From the NCBI GenBank assembly GCA_963922205.1, contig CAWUHX010000217.1, positions 577,250 through 641,249 of the forward strand: DNA of 64,000 nt, read 5' to 3'. The stretch is from Romanomermis culicivorax (Eukaryota > Nematoda > Enoplea > Mermithida > Mermithidae). The notes beneath the pieces were generated by a model. The model saw nothing but the letters and a program-made list of their open reading frames with translations. It did not search any database and was not told the DNA's origin. How positions within the stretch are numbered: position 1 is the stretch's first letter; the number at the start of each line of letters is the position of its first letter. This document shows, in pieces, positions 21,803 to 33,317 of this stretch. Made by a program: the position numbers and the translations under genes.

Positions 21803-23809
21803 GTTAACCACTGGAACTCCCTGCCCCAATTAGGTGTACTCTTATCCGGGCATTTAGAAGCATTAGATAATACAGTAGTAATCATTTCCTACAGTAAGAC
21901 AGTATTCGTAGAAAGCAAACTGGAAATCCCCTCCAAGGAAACATTGAGCGATACATTTGTACGAATACAGCGTGAAGCAAAAATTGAAGCATCTAAGCAG
22001 AAATCCCAGCGTAAACCAAGAATGACCCACCAAACGCAAGATCATTTAGGAGAAATCGTTAGAGAACAGATAAATGATTTATTTTCAGAACATTTTCCTA
22101 CTCTGTGCACACAATTGAATCAGAATACAGTAAACCCCACCCTAATAGACGATCTAAGAACAGCAAACATTCGTAATAACATGGCAAATAATTTTTACGC
22201 GAAACCTACAGTATTCACGGGCGGCATGACCCAACATTTTGGTGAATGGAATAAACATTTAGAACAGTTCATGGCACTTCAAGGCATGAAAGATACAGAC
22301 GTACAGTTAAAGTTGGCATGTTTAGAGATTCATTTAGGAGGAGCCGCACTAGCAAAATTCAAAAGTTTAGCCAATTCCGAAAACCCTCCCCACACATACG
22401 AGCAGTATAAAGTCACATTACAGGCATTTTTCTCAAACAATCGAGATAATGAGCTACATCAACAATTTTTACGCGAGAGAAAACAAAAGCGATCAGAAAC
22501 AGTCACTGAATTCTTGTTTGATCTAGAACACCTCGCAACCCTCGCCTACCCTAACTTTAACACAGATGCATGAGAAATGATTATAAAACCCCTCTTTGTA
22601 GAAGGCATGCAAAACGAAATCAGGGAAGCAATTAAGTATAGACGGTTCGCAACTCTAAAAGAAATGTGAGACGAAGCAGCTTACATTGAACAGCAAATCC
22701 TTAGAAATGAGTTAAAGTCCAACGCCCTTCCATTTATACCCCCAAAACCCGAACCCATCTTTTCCCTAACCAAAAATACAGACCAACAGGACCTTTTGCA
22801 TCAGTTAGAACAACAAGTAAAAGATTTACAGTTGCAGATCAAACAAAAACCCCAAGCCCCACAACAGAGTAACTACAACAATTTCAGTAACATAACTTTC
22901 AGCAGGAATAATGCTTACAGGAACAATACCACCCCTAGGCAACCCACATGTTTCCAGTGTGGACAACTCGGACACGTAGCTCCCAATTGTAAATCAGTAG
23001 GCACCCGGAAATCATGTGAAATTTGTTTTCGTAATAATCACAGCACACGTGATTGTAAAAGCCGATGCATACACTGCTCCCAAACAGGACATAGATCTGA
23101 TAACTGCCTTTCAAAACCCTACTCAAATTTTTAATGTTTTCTATGCAAGCAGAGAGGTCATACAAGTAGGTACTGTCCGAATCAACAAAGTCGTAATATT
23201 CAAAATTGCATTGAGTACAGGCAACCCCAACCCCTCATGGACATTGATGACCCCACATTTTACTCAGCATTACCCGCCATAACTAACGGCCCTAAGACTA
23301 CTTTAGAAACCATTATGCCCACTACCCACTGACGTAGTCAGGAGGAGTACGTCCTCGACCTAGACGTACCCGATTGGTGCGCCATGTCACCACCCCCCAT
23401 GCCCGAAGCTGCTAAAGTCGAAAAATTGCCGCCCACCATCCCAGCAGGCTACAAGATCCCCAGAAAGCAAGACACCACGCCGCCCACCACCCCCGAAACC
23501 CCATCGAAAGCAGGCCGCAACTTGTTGTCCCTTCTCCACATCCTGACCCCCGAACCATACCAATTCTGCCCCGGCCAAACACTATTACCAACCCCCACAA
23601 GTAAGCAAGTCCAAACCCCATCCCATGACTCAACTTCTAAAGTTTTACAGACCGTTCAGATTTCAAACCGGCCACCCCCCAGCTCAAAATCGCAAAACGA
23701 CAACACCAAAAACCACCACGCCAAATCGAGCAGAGCGAAAAAACACAGTGCCCCGCCGCCTCCACTAAAACATTCTATTGGCCGATGTTTTGTATTTTTC
23801 TTTGTATAA
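21800..23809 (+). pseudogene. gag: gag (capsid and nucleocapsid) of the LTR element, with stops
   Basis: One reading frame runs from ATG 21800 to TAA 23809, broken by TGA at 22571 and 22667, TAA at 23132 and TGA at 23330. The N-terminal half (to about 22570) has the look of a retrotransposon gag capsid region, with HFGEWNKHLEQF and a C-terminal FLRERKQ...TVTEFLFDLE block. A charged, glutamine-rich linker follows. There are then four CX2CX4HX4C zinc knuckles: three at about 22950-23110 and a fourth just after the 23132 stop. These package RNA in intact elements. The final 450 bp encode a proline-rich spacer. The ORF end overlaps the envelope-like frame by 25 nt. Confidence 0.85.
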
Positions 23810-25667
23810 TAATCCCCACATCGTGTAGTGCCCAATTTCAGATCTGTGGAACTTCATTGAGCGGTCACTCAGTCAGCATACCAAAACTTGTATCATGCAT
23901 GCCCCCTTCCACAGTAGACAAACCCGTACAGACATTCGGAAAAATCTATATTCCCTCCACTAAGCCTCACATTACAGATGCATACAAATGCAGTGTTCGC
24001 AAACGGAAAATTTGTACTAATACAGGATTTTTTGGCTCAAAAGGTATTGTCTTCGACCAAACCGAAATGCAAAATCTAACCCCACATGTTTGTAAGGCAA
24101 TCGTTATAGACAAAGAACACAACGGTCAAAAATTATACGAAACCCAACCAGGATTTTGGTCAACAAACAACTCCCTAAGCGTAGAATACACATAGTATTG
24201 TACAGACCACTGTACGTCGGTCACTAACGTCATCATAGAAATAGGACAAATAGCATCTTGGAATGGAAAATCTATGACAGGTACATTAGGTGACCTGGGG
24301 TCATGCAAACCGACATCAGGTCATTGTATAACAGCCGACGGATCCATTATCTCGAATGAAACAGCATTCGAAAACTTATGCCCTTTCGAATACAAAAATA
24401 CACATCCCATCAAACTCACACAAACCCACATGATAATGGAAGAGCTACAAGGTGCATTTTCCATTAAAATACACTCTTTTCGAACCCCAACTGCCCAGAA
24501 ATCCAAGACAGCATCCTTATCGAACAAGGCATTATTGTCCAGCTAGATAAAAGCACCCCACATTGTAACGCCTTTTTAACCCCAAAAACCAACGAAACTC
24601 ATACTACACTATACGATTTTGATGATTTTGAACCCATTAATGCAAAACTAAACTATCTAGCAGACAAAATTCAGGAATTCGAAATCCAAAATTTCAAAAA
24701 TGTATGGAGTGAATTATGCAGACAGGCACAGCCTCATCATGATCTCGTATGGCAAATTTTACGCCTTGATGCAACCCTTGGGGCGCGTGCATTCCTACAG
24801 GGAACTGACATAATAGCAGAATTCACAGGAGATGCCCTCACAGTCTGGCCCTGTAAGCAGATAAACGCATCTAAAGTCTTTTACAACCATAAAATCAACC
24901 AAACATGCTACAAACTTTTACCCATTCTGGTAGGAACCGAACTCATGTTTTCGAACCCCCGAGGCAACGATCTGACCCCTTTCTCACAAACTGTTGATTG
25001 CCATCACATGCATGTAGCCCTTTACAAACAGAATAATACATGGGTCAGTGAAACAAGATCCCCACATATCACAAATTTACCCTTAGAAATCGTCTGGAAC
25101 CAAAATTTCTCCCTTTTCCATTTTAACACGCCCACAATTTTTCATGATCAACTCCCAATAATTTCGACAAACTTACTCTTTTTGAAACAATACATTTTCA
25201 AAACTCACACACTCGAAAACATTGTTAAAAAACTCATCAATTACACCACCCAAATGTCCCTTAACTCAGATACAGTTTACAATATGATCTCAGGCACTGG
25301 CCAAGCAATCAGAAATACCCTCTCTGGCGCCGGTCAAGGCATAGAACATGTAATAACCGGTACTACACAAAGTTTCACAGACAGATTAAATAATCTACTC
25401 AAAGGGCCCCTGCAAATCATTATCAATTTAGCCGTTATTACTGTAGTTATTGCAGGCGTCTTTTACTCTTTTCTCATTCTTCAAAAATATTTCCCTTCCC
25501 CAAAGCATCATGCCGCAAATGAACATGCATACAAAATACCATCACACAACAGACGTTTACATGAGACCACTCCCCCATCATTCGGCCATGCTCTCTTAGA
25601 ATTAGCTAATCGTCGTGGGGCACAAACACAGCAGAAATACCTCCTTGTCGATCTTGATACCCCCTGA
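23785..25667 (+). pseudogene. Envelope-like glycoprotein region between gag and protease
   Basis: ATG 23785 starts a hydrophobic signal-peptide-like segment (CIFLCIIIPTSC), followed by a cysteine-rich stretch with several N-x-S/T sites. A glycine-rich repeat (SGTGQAI, SGAGQGI) at about 25290-25350 leads into one strong membrane segment at about 25410-25482 and a polar tail of about 60 residues. This is the layout of a type I viral glycoprotein. Breaks are a TAG at 24193 and a frame change near 24475. The frame then runs into the protease, separated only by TGA 25665. Where known, envelope genes of gypsy-type elements lie after integrase, so this placement is unusual. It could also be captured host or viral sequence. 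I cannot assign a glycoprotein family. Confidence 0.6.
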
Positions 25668-28600
25668 ACTCCTGCAATCGAACTCATTAATCAAATACAT
25701 CAATCTCGATCAAATGAGCCACCCCAGAATGTACCTGAGAAACATACCCCTCACATTCCAATCACACTTAATGGCAAACTAATCACAAAAGGCATGATTG
25801 ACACTGGTGCAGTCTACTCACTCATTGATTCGTGAATCGCTCAAATTCTACAGCTAGACATGAAACCCCCGCTAGTCCAAGCCAAAGCAGCAAATAACCT
25901 TCCGATCCACTTTGTAGGAACCACTTCTGTTACGGTCACAGCTCAAACTATACAGGAAACAATAATGGTCCATGTCCAAAAAGATTGCACAGCAGATATC
26001 CTTTTAGGCAAAAACTTTCTCAGTCGATTTTCGGAATATACTATCAACAATCAGAAATCCCAGGTCAAATTTGGCAATGTTATACTACCTTTTGACGGCC
26101 TAGAATATAGCCCCCTTTCGACCTGTGGTGTAACTTATTTAGACAAAAAATTAGAATTACCACCCCGTACAGTCACCGAATTTACTGTCCCCTTGCCCAA
26201 ATCGTACCTACAAGTTAAACAGCTTGAATTTACTCCGAAACCCATACAGAATCCCAAAGTCCATTTTGCAGCTTGTGTCTCTGAAAACCAAAACAGTCGC
26301 ATATGTGTATCGGTCCTAAACACACAAGACACGCCCCAAACCCTTTACCCTGGAACGTGCATCCGTACCGTCTCGTGTTACATCCCAAAACACAACGCTT
26401 CTACTAAAGTAACCCTCTCCACGCAAAACCAGCCAAACCGTTTTGATGCATTCACATGGTTAAAAGAAAATATTAATTTAACCTCCAGTGACCTCACAGA
26501 AACCAAAAAACTCAACTTCTACGCGCCCTATCGAAGTATCCTACATTATATGCTAAATCCAAAATGGACGTAGGTAGAACCACCCATGTTTCACATGCAA
26601 TTGACACCAATGGCTCCCAACCCGTGCGTAGACACCTCTTTCGTACCTCCCCAAAAGAGAAGCAAATCATACAAACAGAAGTTGAGCAACTCACAGCAGC
26701 AGGTGTCATAAGCCAGAGCAACTCTCCCTGGAGCACCAATACAGTTTTAGTTCCCAAAAAAGATGGAGGCCATCGTTTATGCATTGATTTTAGAGGCCTC
26801 AATAAAGTAACCAAAAAAGATACCTACCCCTTGCTCCGCATAGACAAAATTCTAGACACCCTGCGTGGAATGAAATATTTCACGTCCCTCCATCAATCCA
26901 ATGCATATTATTCTATTCCCATTGCACAAGCAGATAGAGAAAAAACTGCATTTAATTGCTCAGCCGGACAATATCAGTTTAACTATCTCCCCTTCGGTCT
27001 CACCTACGCCCCAGCCACATTCCAAAGGTTAATGGATGTTATCCTCTCGGGACTGCAATGGAACACATGCCTTTTTTTTGGTATTGGCAGACTCCCATGC
27101 CCAAATGCTGGAAAGTTTAGACACCATTCCTGCCGGATTCTCACAAGCAGGCCTTAAACTAAACATACAAAAATGCAAATTCTGCCAGCCCCAAGTCCAA
27201 TACTTAGGCCACGTCATTTCTCAGCAAGGCATTTCACCAGACCCCAATAAGGTACAGTCCATTTATGACATACCCACACCCAAAACCTCCAAAGAAGTCA
27301 AGTCATTCCTTGGCGTACCCTCTTATTATCGTAGATTCATCCCGAACTGCTCCCAAATTTCCAGCCCCCTCACAGCTCTACTCAAAAAGAATTCTGAATT
27401 TTCCTGGGGCCCTGAACAGCAAAACGCATTCACTAAACTAAAAGAATTGTTAATTCATGCCCCAATACTGCAGCATCCCGATTTCACCAAACCGTTTATT
27501 CTGCAAACTGATGCCTCCAAACTTGGAATCGGCGCCATTCTCAGCCAACTAGACAGTAAAGGTCAGGATCACCCCATCGCTTTTGGGAGCCGCACATTGA
27601 AACGTGCAGAACGCAACTACATCATAACTGAGTTGGAAACCCTTGCAGTAGTTGAGTTTGTCAAGTATTTCCGCCCCTATCTTTTCCAGGAACATGTTAT
27701 TGTACACACTGACCATACAGCAGTTCTGGCAGTCTTACAAAAGGAAAACCCGTCCCCTCCCATTGCCCGTTGGGGATTAGCCCTCTCCAGTATTCAACTC
27801 GACATTTGACCTAACAAAGGCACTGCTAACCGCAACACAGATGCTGTTTTTCGATTCCCCTCACAGACAGCGAAGCAATCCTTTGACATTGAGCAAATCG
27901 AAACCCGCCTCGAAATATCAACCATAAATTCTGTTCTTGAGGCCGAAGCAACTGAACAAGAAGAGCAACAGAAAAATTTTGCCGAACTCCAACGCACTGA
28001 TCCAACTGTCAAAAGTATTTTAGCAAAAATCGCCAAAAAACACCCCCTTACTATGATCAAATTCGCAGTGCATCAAAACATCCTCTTTCGTATAGTCAAC
28101 AAACAAGCAAAACTATACATCCCCAAGTCCCAAGTACAGCATCTCATTGCCTCTCATCATGACAGCAAATTCACAGGCCATTTTGCTGCCAGGAAAACTT
28201 TACACTTGCTCAGACAAAAATATTTTTGGCCCCAAATGAGCCGTGATATCAAACGTTATTGCAAAACTTGCCACCCACCCCAGACACAGAAAGCCCTCCG
28301 GCACAAAATACATGCAAATCTCGTACCAATTCAGCCGACTGGCCCATTTGATAGAGTCAGTGTTGATTGCATGGGGCCGTTACCCCCAACTGAAGACGCC
28401 AACCGATTCATTGTCGTTTTCATCGATTATTTCACCAAACATGTGGAGGCATTCCCGACCCCTGACATCACTGCAGCCACTATTGCCAAGTTATTCGTAA
28501 CCAAAATTGTTTGCCATCATGGGTCCCCAAAAACCATCCATTGTGATCCTGGCTCCGATTTTGTATCCGATCTCTTTTCATGAATCACTAGCTTATGCAA

Positions 28601-29195
28601 TACTCAGAAAATTCATACCACTCCATACCATCCCATCGCCAATGGGGAAGTTGAGCGTTGCAACCAAACTCTAGCCACCCATATCCGCATGTACATCAAT
28701 TCAAATCACACTGATTGGAATACTTATCTGCCCTATGCCGTTTTTTCCATCAACATTCATAAAAATGAAAGCACGTCGTATCCCCTATTTGAATTACTCC
28801 ACGGTAGGCAAGCTAATCTGCCATCAGACGCAGCCTTAAATTTTTTCCCCACGTCCTACATGGTTGATTTAGACAATTACGCCCCTCGTGTAAAATCGCA
28901 TTTTACAGAAGCACTCTCAACCATGCAGAAAAGCTTACGAAAAGCCCAAGACCACTATACCCGTCAGTATAACAAGCATGCTCAGAACATACATTACAAG
29001 GCAGGTGATCTTATTCTTTACAAAAATCATTTGTGTAAACAAGGGCTGACTCCCAAATTCCTCCCTCGCCAAAACGGGCCCTATACAGTTATAAATTTCA
29101 GGTACCCCAACATTACACTCAAACACCCCCATAAGAATATCACATTTACGGTACATGTAAATGAGACAACCCCTTTCTACCCTCGAAAGCCTTGA
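25668..29195 (+). pseudogene. pol: pol (protease, reverse transcriptase, RNase H, integrase), inactivated
   Basis: Protease has the DTGA active-site motif at about 25799. RT runs from about 26520 to 27400 with DFRGLNK and YLPFGL. RNase H spans about 27490-27800 with TDAS, TELE and HTDH acidic positions. Integrase (about 28050-29195) has an HH...CKTC zinc region, DCMGP and CDPGSD aspartates and the GEVER glutamate. Breaks: TGA at 25833, 27807 and 28581, a frame change near 26520, and another near 27075. At 27075 the catalytic aspartate pair of RT is missing; the first RT aspartate is replaced by His (SLHQSN, about 26887-26904). This RT cannot be catalytic. Confidence 0.9.
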
Positions 29196-29213
29196 ACGAG
29201 GACATTCAACTCC

Positions 29214-29226
29214 GGAAGGAGGGAAA
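29214..29226 (+). other. Polypurine tract
   Basis: GGAAGGAGGGAAA lies directly before the 3' LTR, where plus-strand DNA synthesis would be primed. Confidence 0.8.
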
Positions 29227-30128
29227 TGTAACGTACCTGCTAAAGCAGTACTGTAAATATGTAGCATACTGTATGTGATAGACATTTATTAAATATTTCA
29301 TTTTCGTATTTTACCGTCTCAAGGGTGTCCGGGATTCACACCCAAACATTCCTATAAAATTACGTGAAGTACTTTATTTTGATCCGTTCACACCCCGGTA
29401 GCCCAATTAAGATGCCCCAATTAATTTGCACAAACAGCAGCTGGTCCCCGAGAACCTACACTAAACCACATATTCCACGGCTACCGTAATCCCCTGTAAA
29501 AATCGTAAACAACACCTGCACACAGTAAAATAAGTAAAAGCCCCTCCAGACAGTAGTCTCAAGTGTAATGGTAGCGACGGCCCCACAAAACATGTGTATT
29601 CAGAGAAACAGATACAGGAAGCATGCACAGAAGCACAGAGGTGTCGCTAAGCCCACCGTAGGAAGCAAGCAATACACGAAAAGCATATCGTACTAGAAAA
29701 GCATTAAAGGGCGTGGCTAAGTAAGCATGAAAAGCAAAGCAGGAAGCGACGATTGGCGGAAGAAGATGGACAGAAGCATGACCTCCTGCGACGCCCAGGG
29801 AGTGGCCAAAAACGTCGTATAAAAAGAGAAGCAAAGCGTGATTTTATTATTATTGGTAATTATTGAATTCATCGTTTTTCAAACCGCGCTCGTCTCGTTT
29901 TATATTTGCAAGCCGCCATTTTTATGAAAGCATTTAAACCGAGGCCCGTTCGTTATTTGCAAGCCGAGACCGCGTTCTTTCGTATTGTTGTCGACGTCTC
30001 AAAGCAGCCGTCGATTAGTATCATATCGCCCCCGTATTATTGAATCGCCCGTCTCCCCCGCGCCCCGTTTCGTTGCCGTAACGTCCATTTGGTTAAAGTA
30101 AAGTGCTTCACAAAATCTGGTCGTTACA
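29227..30128 (+). repeat. 3' long terminal repeat
   Basis: 902 bp, about 97% like the 5' LTR by eye. Differences include a short deletion in the ATTATTTC tract near its start and many C/T and G/A changes, several at CpG. Confidence 0.95.
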
Positions 30129-30559
30129 TATCTCCCCCCCCCCACCCTAGAGCCAAAATGGTAAGAGCTAGAACCTTCGGGTTTTTTTCATAATTTCGGG
30201 CATAGGGGCAAATTATGGGGTGCCTTTTGTCATTTCGCCTCTATCTGCAAATGGTGCTCAGTGGGGCCCCAAAAACATGCAAAAAATGCACTTTTTGAGC
30301 ACTCCCAGTTCCACTATGCCCAGCAATGGGTGTGCCATATCCAATCTCCATACTTCGGCCTAAGCATCTTGGGGGTGTAATCTCAAATGCAATTTTTTAT
30401 TTTTTTTAAATATGGCCTCAATTCAATTATATGGTGGTCCAAAGTCCCAGGAAACACGACATTCTCCAATTTTGTTATATAATACTTACGGCTTCAAAAA
30501 AATAAATTTTTGCAGCATAATGCCATTTTTACAGTTTCAATTGAACCGATAGCCTTATT

Positions 30560-31290
30560 GGGATTTTTGAGGTGCTCCACGGGGAATTCGATGAACGCGG
30601 TCATTTTACATGAAAAACTATCCATGGTGTAAAAAAGCGTATTTGTGTGATTTTTTGGTGGAAGGGACTTAGGACTGGGAAGAATTCAATGGATGCATCA
30701 CTTTACACAAAAAATTATCCCCGATGTAAACAAGCGTATTTTCGAGATTTTTTGGTGGAAGGGGTTTTCGACCACAGAGAATTTAATGAATGCAATCGCT
30801 TTATACACAAAATTATATTGAGTGTAAACAAATGTATTTCTGTGATTTTTGCGGGAAGCGGTTTCTAATCGTGGGGATTTTAAGGGATGCGTCACTTTAC
30901 ACAAAAAAATTATTTGGGGTGTAAACAAGCTTATTTTTGTGATTCTTTTGATGAAGGGGTTTTCGACCACGGAGAATTTAACGAATGTGATCACTTTACG
31001 CAAAAAATTATCCTGTGTGTAAATTTTTCTTCGGAAGAGGTTTTCGATCATGGGGAATTTAATGAATGTGATCACTTTACACTCAAAATCATATTGAGTG
31101 TAAACAAATGTATTTCTGCGATTTTTACGGGAAGAGGTTTCTGACCATGTGAAATTCAATGGACGCAGTCACTTTACACAAAACATTGTCATGTGTGTAA
31201 ACAGACGTACTTCTGCGATTTTTTGGTTGAGGGATTCTTGACCATGGGGAATTCAATAGATATCGTCACTTTTCACTCTGTTTACAATGT
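30560..31290 (+). repeat. Minisatellite of Helitron-like copy 2
   Basis: About nine units of the 80-90-bp repeat seen at 7140-8160, with CACTTTACAC and GTGTAAAC pairs. It is shorter than in copy 1. Confidence 0.75.
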
Positions 31291-31445
31291 TTTAATTACT
31301 ATGCGGTTTACACATCTTTTACTTTTACCGAAAGTATTCGTAGCTTGAATATTTTTTTTTGAGGTGAAGATGACCAAATTAAAAACTTCAATGTACCTCT
31401 ATGAAGGTTTTCATGCATGGTTGACGCCCACTAAAAAGAGGTGAA

Positions 31446-33185
31446 CTAGTTTATTAGAAAATGCCCCGATGGGGCAGAAAAAAAGAAGAATATACTTGCT
31501 CGGATAGTTGCCAAGCTAGAAAAAGAAGTGGACTAGATTTTTGAGAACTTGGGTTAAAGTTAGAAAAAATTCACTTTCATTTATATTGGATTAAAATTCT
31601 TTCTCAAAAAAAATTTTTCGTGTCTGTGAAAAAGTATATTCTGCAGCTGAGTGCGTCAACACACTTTCCAACTGAACATGTGCATCCGTGAAATTTTGAG
31701 GGGGGTACAGGCATGGACCTTGGTTTCTTTGCGTTTTTTTGACATAAAAAATTCAAAAAAAGTCGACCAAAAAAATTTTTCAACAAATTTTCCAGTTTCA
31801 AACCCTTTGGGGTGGTTTGCGCCCTTATGTCCCGCCACACATGTGTGCTCCCAGCTGTGTCGAACTTTTTTACTGAATTTGATGTCAACAAAAGGAATTA
31901 ACTGTGGGAAAGTGGCACATAAAATCCCACTCAGCTTTTTAGGAAAAAAGCTACAGCACAAAGTCTTCTAAGAACTAAATCGATTGTGCAAGATATGTTT
32001 AATTCACTCATTTTATATAACACATCGTATAGAACTCACTCCGTAAGTTCTACTGATTACAAGCTATAAACAAATTTATTCTCTCAATGTAGGTACTCGA
32101 AATTAAGTTATCACGAGTGTTTGTTGAAGCTATTCAACAAAACAGCATCATTCATAGTTTTTGGATTCAAACTGAAATTTGCAGAAAGAGCGCTTTTTGC
32201 GGGATTGCAGACGGGAAGCAATTTCACCCATCCCTGTCGCTCCGGTCCTGCTTTCAAAAAAGTTGTACTGTTGCCGTTGGAGTGCGAGTACAGTCGGGGA
32301 GAACCAGGTACGGAATTTGGCGCACATACCTAATATAGACACGGCTGAATCAGAAGCATTTTTGTATGCTTTATCCTGTTCTCCCATTTGCCCAATGACT
32401 GTAACCAAGGCCCAGTTGCACTAAAGGGGTCTGAGCTCGAGCTCAAAATAATCTCGAACAAAAAGCGACTCGGTTTGATCTCAAGTTCAGTATAATTTGA
32501 ATTTCATCGGGATTATAATGAGCTCAAAGATTATCCCCAGCTCGAGCTGTCGGGTTTTACTAACATTATCGTATAATTTTCCTATCTCTAAAGCAAATAA
32601 ATATAAAAATGTCTACAATTCCTAACTCGAATTTACACCTCAGTATTAGTTAATCCTGAAGTGAGTATTGTTTGTGCACTGGAAGAGAATAATTTCGACA
32701 TTGCGATTTGCTCAAACTCAGGATTATCAATTTACTCTCGATGTTGAGATTATCCTCATGTTGGGTTAGGGCAACCAACCCCAGGTTTCTTTATAGTTGT
32801 GAAAATGACTATAATATACCTCCTTGACTATTTTTCCGTTAGTGTGAGAGGCAGGAGTTTTGAATCGGTTGGGAGCTAGAATGCTATTGCTTTACCATTT
32901 ATTTACATTTGAAGTCACGTGCATATAATTTTCATATAGAAAAACTTTACTGTAGTTGATGCCAGGCGAAGGACAAAATGCACGATGCTACAGAATATAC
33001 TTTTTCACAGACATGGAAAATTTTTTTGAGAAAGAATTTTAATCTAATATAACGAAAGTAAATTTTTTCCAACTTTAACCCAAGTTCTCAAAAATCTAGT
33101 CCACTTCTTTTTCTAGCTTGGCAACTATCCAAGCAAGTATATTCTTCTTTTTTCTGCCCCATCGGGGCATTTTCTTATAAACTAG
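31446..33185. repeat. Second copy of the module with inverted ends
   Basis: The left end is CTAGTTTATTAGAAAATGCC at 31446, with an inverted right end to 33185. It is colinear with 8324-9975, including the AGGATTATCAATTTACTCTC region, which is nearly identical between copies. Confidence 0.65.
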
Positions 33186-33266
33186 TAAAAATATAAATAA
33201 TGAAGAATAGAATGACTGATTTTTTTTTTGATACACCTCCAAAAAACTAAAAGCCATAAATCTTAC

Positions 33267-33317
33267 TTCCGACAACAAATCTTTGTATTCTTGTTCAGTA
33301 TGCAATCTACTAGTCAT
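33267..33317 (-). CDS. CCDC149: CCDC149-like gene, exon 1 with start codon
   Basis: ATG at 33317-33315 opens 17 codons ending ...EYKDLLSE, then a GTAAGA donor at 33266-33261. Phase 0 joins to exon 2 (HQIVQRKLEHK...), giving the expected family order. The intron to exon 2 is 13,959 bp and contains an entire Helitron-like copy that itself contains an LTR retrotransposon. The Helitron end is only 81 bp from this donor site. The assignment rests on phase, family order and lack of a better first exon. Confidence 0.75.

Larger units (their letters stand above)
20875..30128 (+). mobile_element. Ty3/gypsy-type LTR retrotransposon with an envelope-like region, defective
   Basis: Two LTRs (905 and 902 bp) begin TGTAAC and end GTTACA. 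Flanking TGTC and TATC are a 4-bp target duplication with one mismatch, and the flanks rejoin as a continuous Helitron-like repeat. Order: LTR, primer site, gag, proline-rich spacer, envelope-like region, protease, reverse transcriptase, RNase H, integrase, polypurine tract, LTR. PR-RT-RH-IN order places it in Ty3/gypsy. The LTRs differ at roughly 30 positions (about 3%, counted by eye), mostly transitions. Nine in-frame stops, several frame changes and lost catalytic residues make this copy non-functional. Confidence 0.95.
20818..33185 (+). mobile_element. Helitron-like element, copy 2, split by an LTR retrotransposon
   Basis: Starts TCATAGGTGGCGCGA after an A, as copy 1 does. It is interrupted after 57 bp by the LTR element and resumes at 30129 with the matching C-run and downstream sequence. 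It ends CTAG before a T at 33185, with a TGCCCC-ATC-GGGGCA hairpin 12 nt before. Without the insertion it is about 3.1 kb. It lies within intron 1 of the CCDC149-like gene. Confidence 0.6.

Noticed and set aside
20875..30128. Altered genetic code (TGA read as Trp) suggested by the many TGA codons
   Set aside because: The host glucose-6-phosphatase and secreted-protein genes end in TGA, and TGG is also used for Trp in the element. Mutation is the simpler reading.
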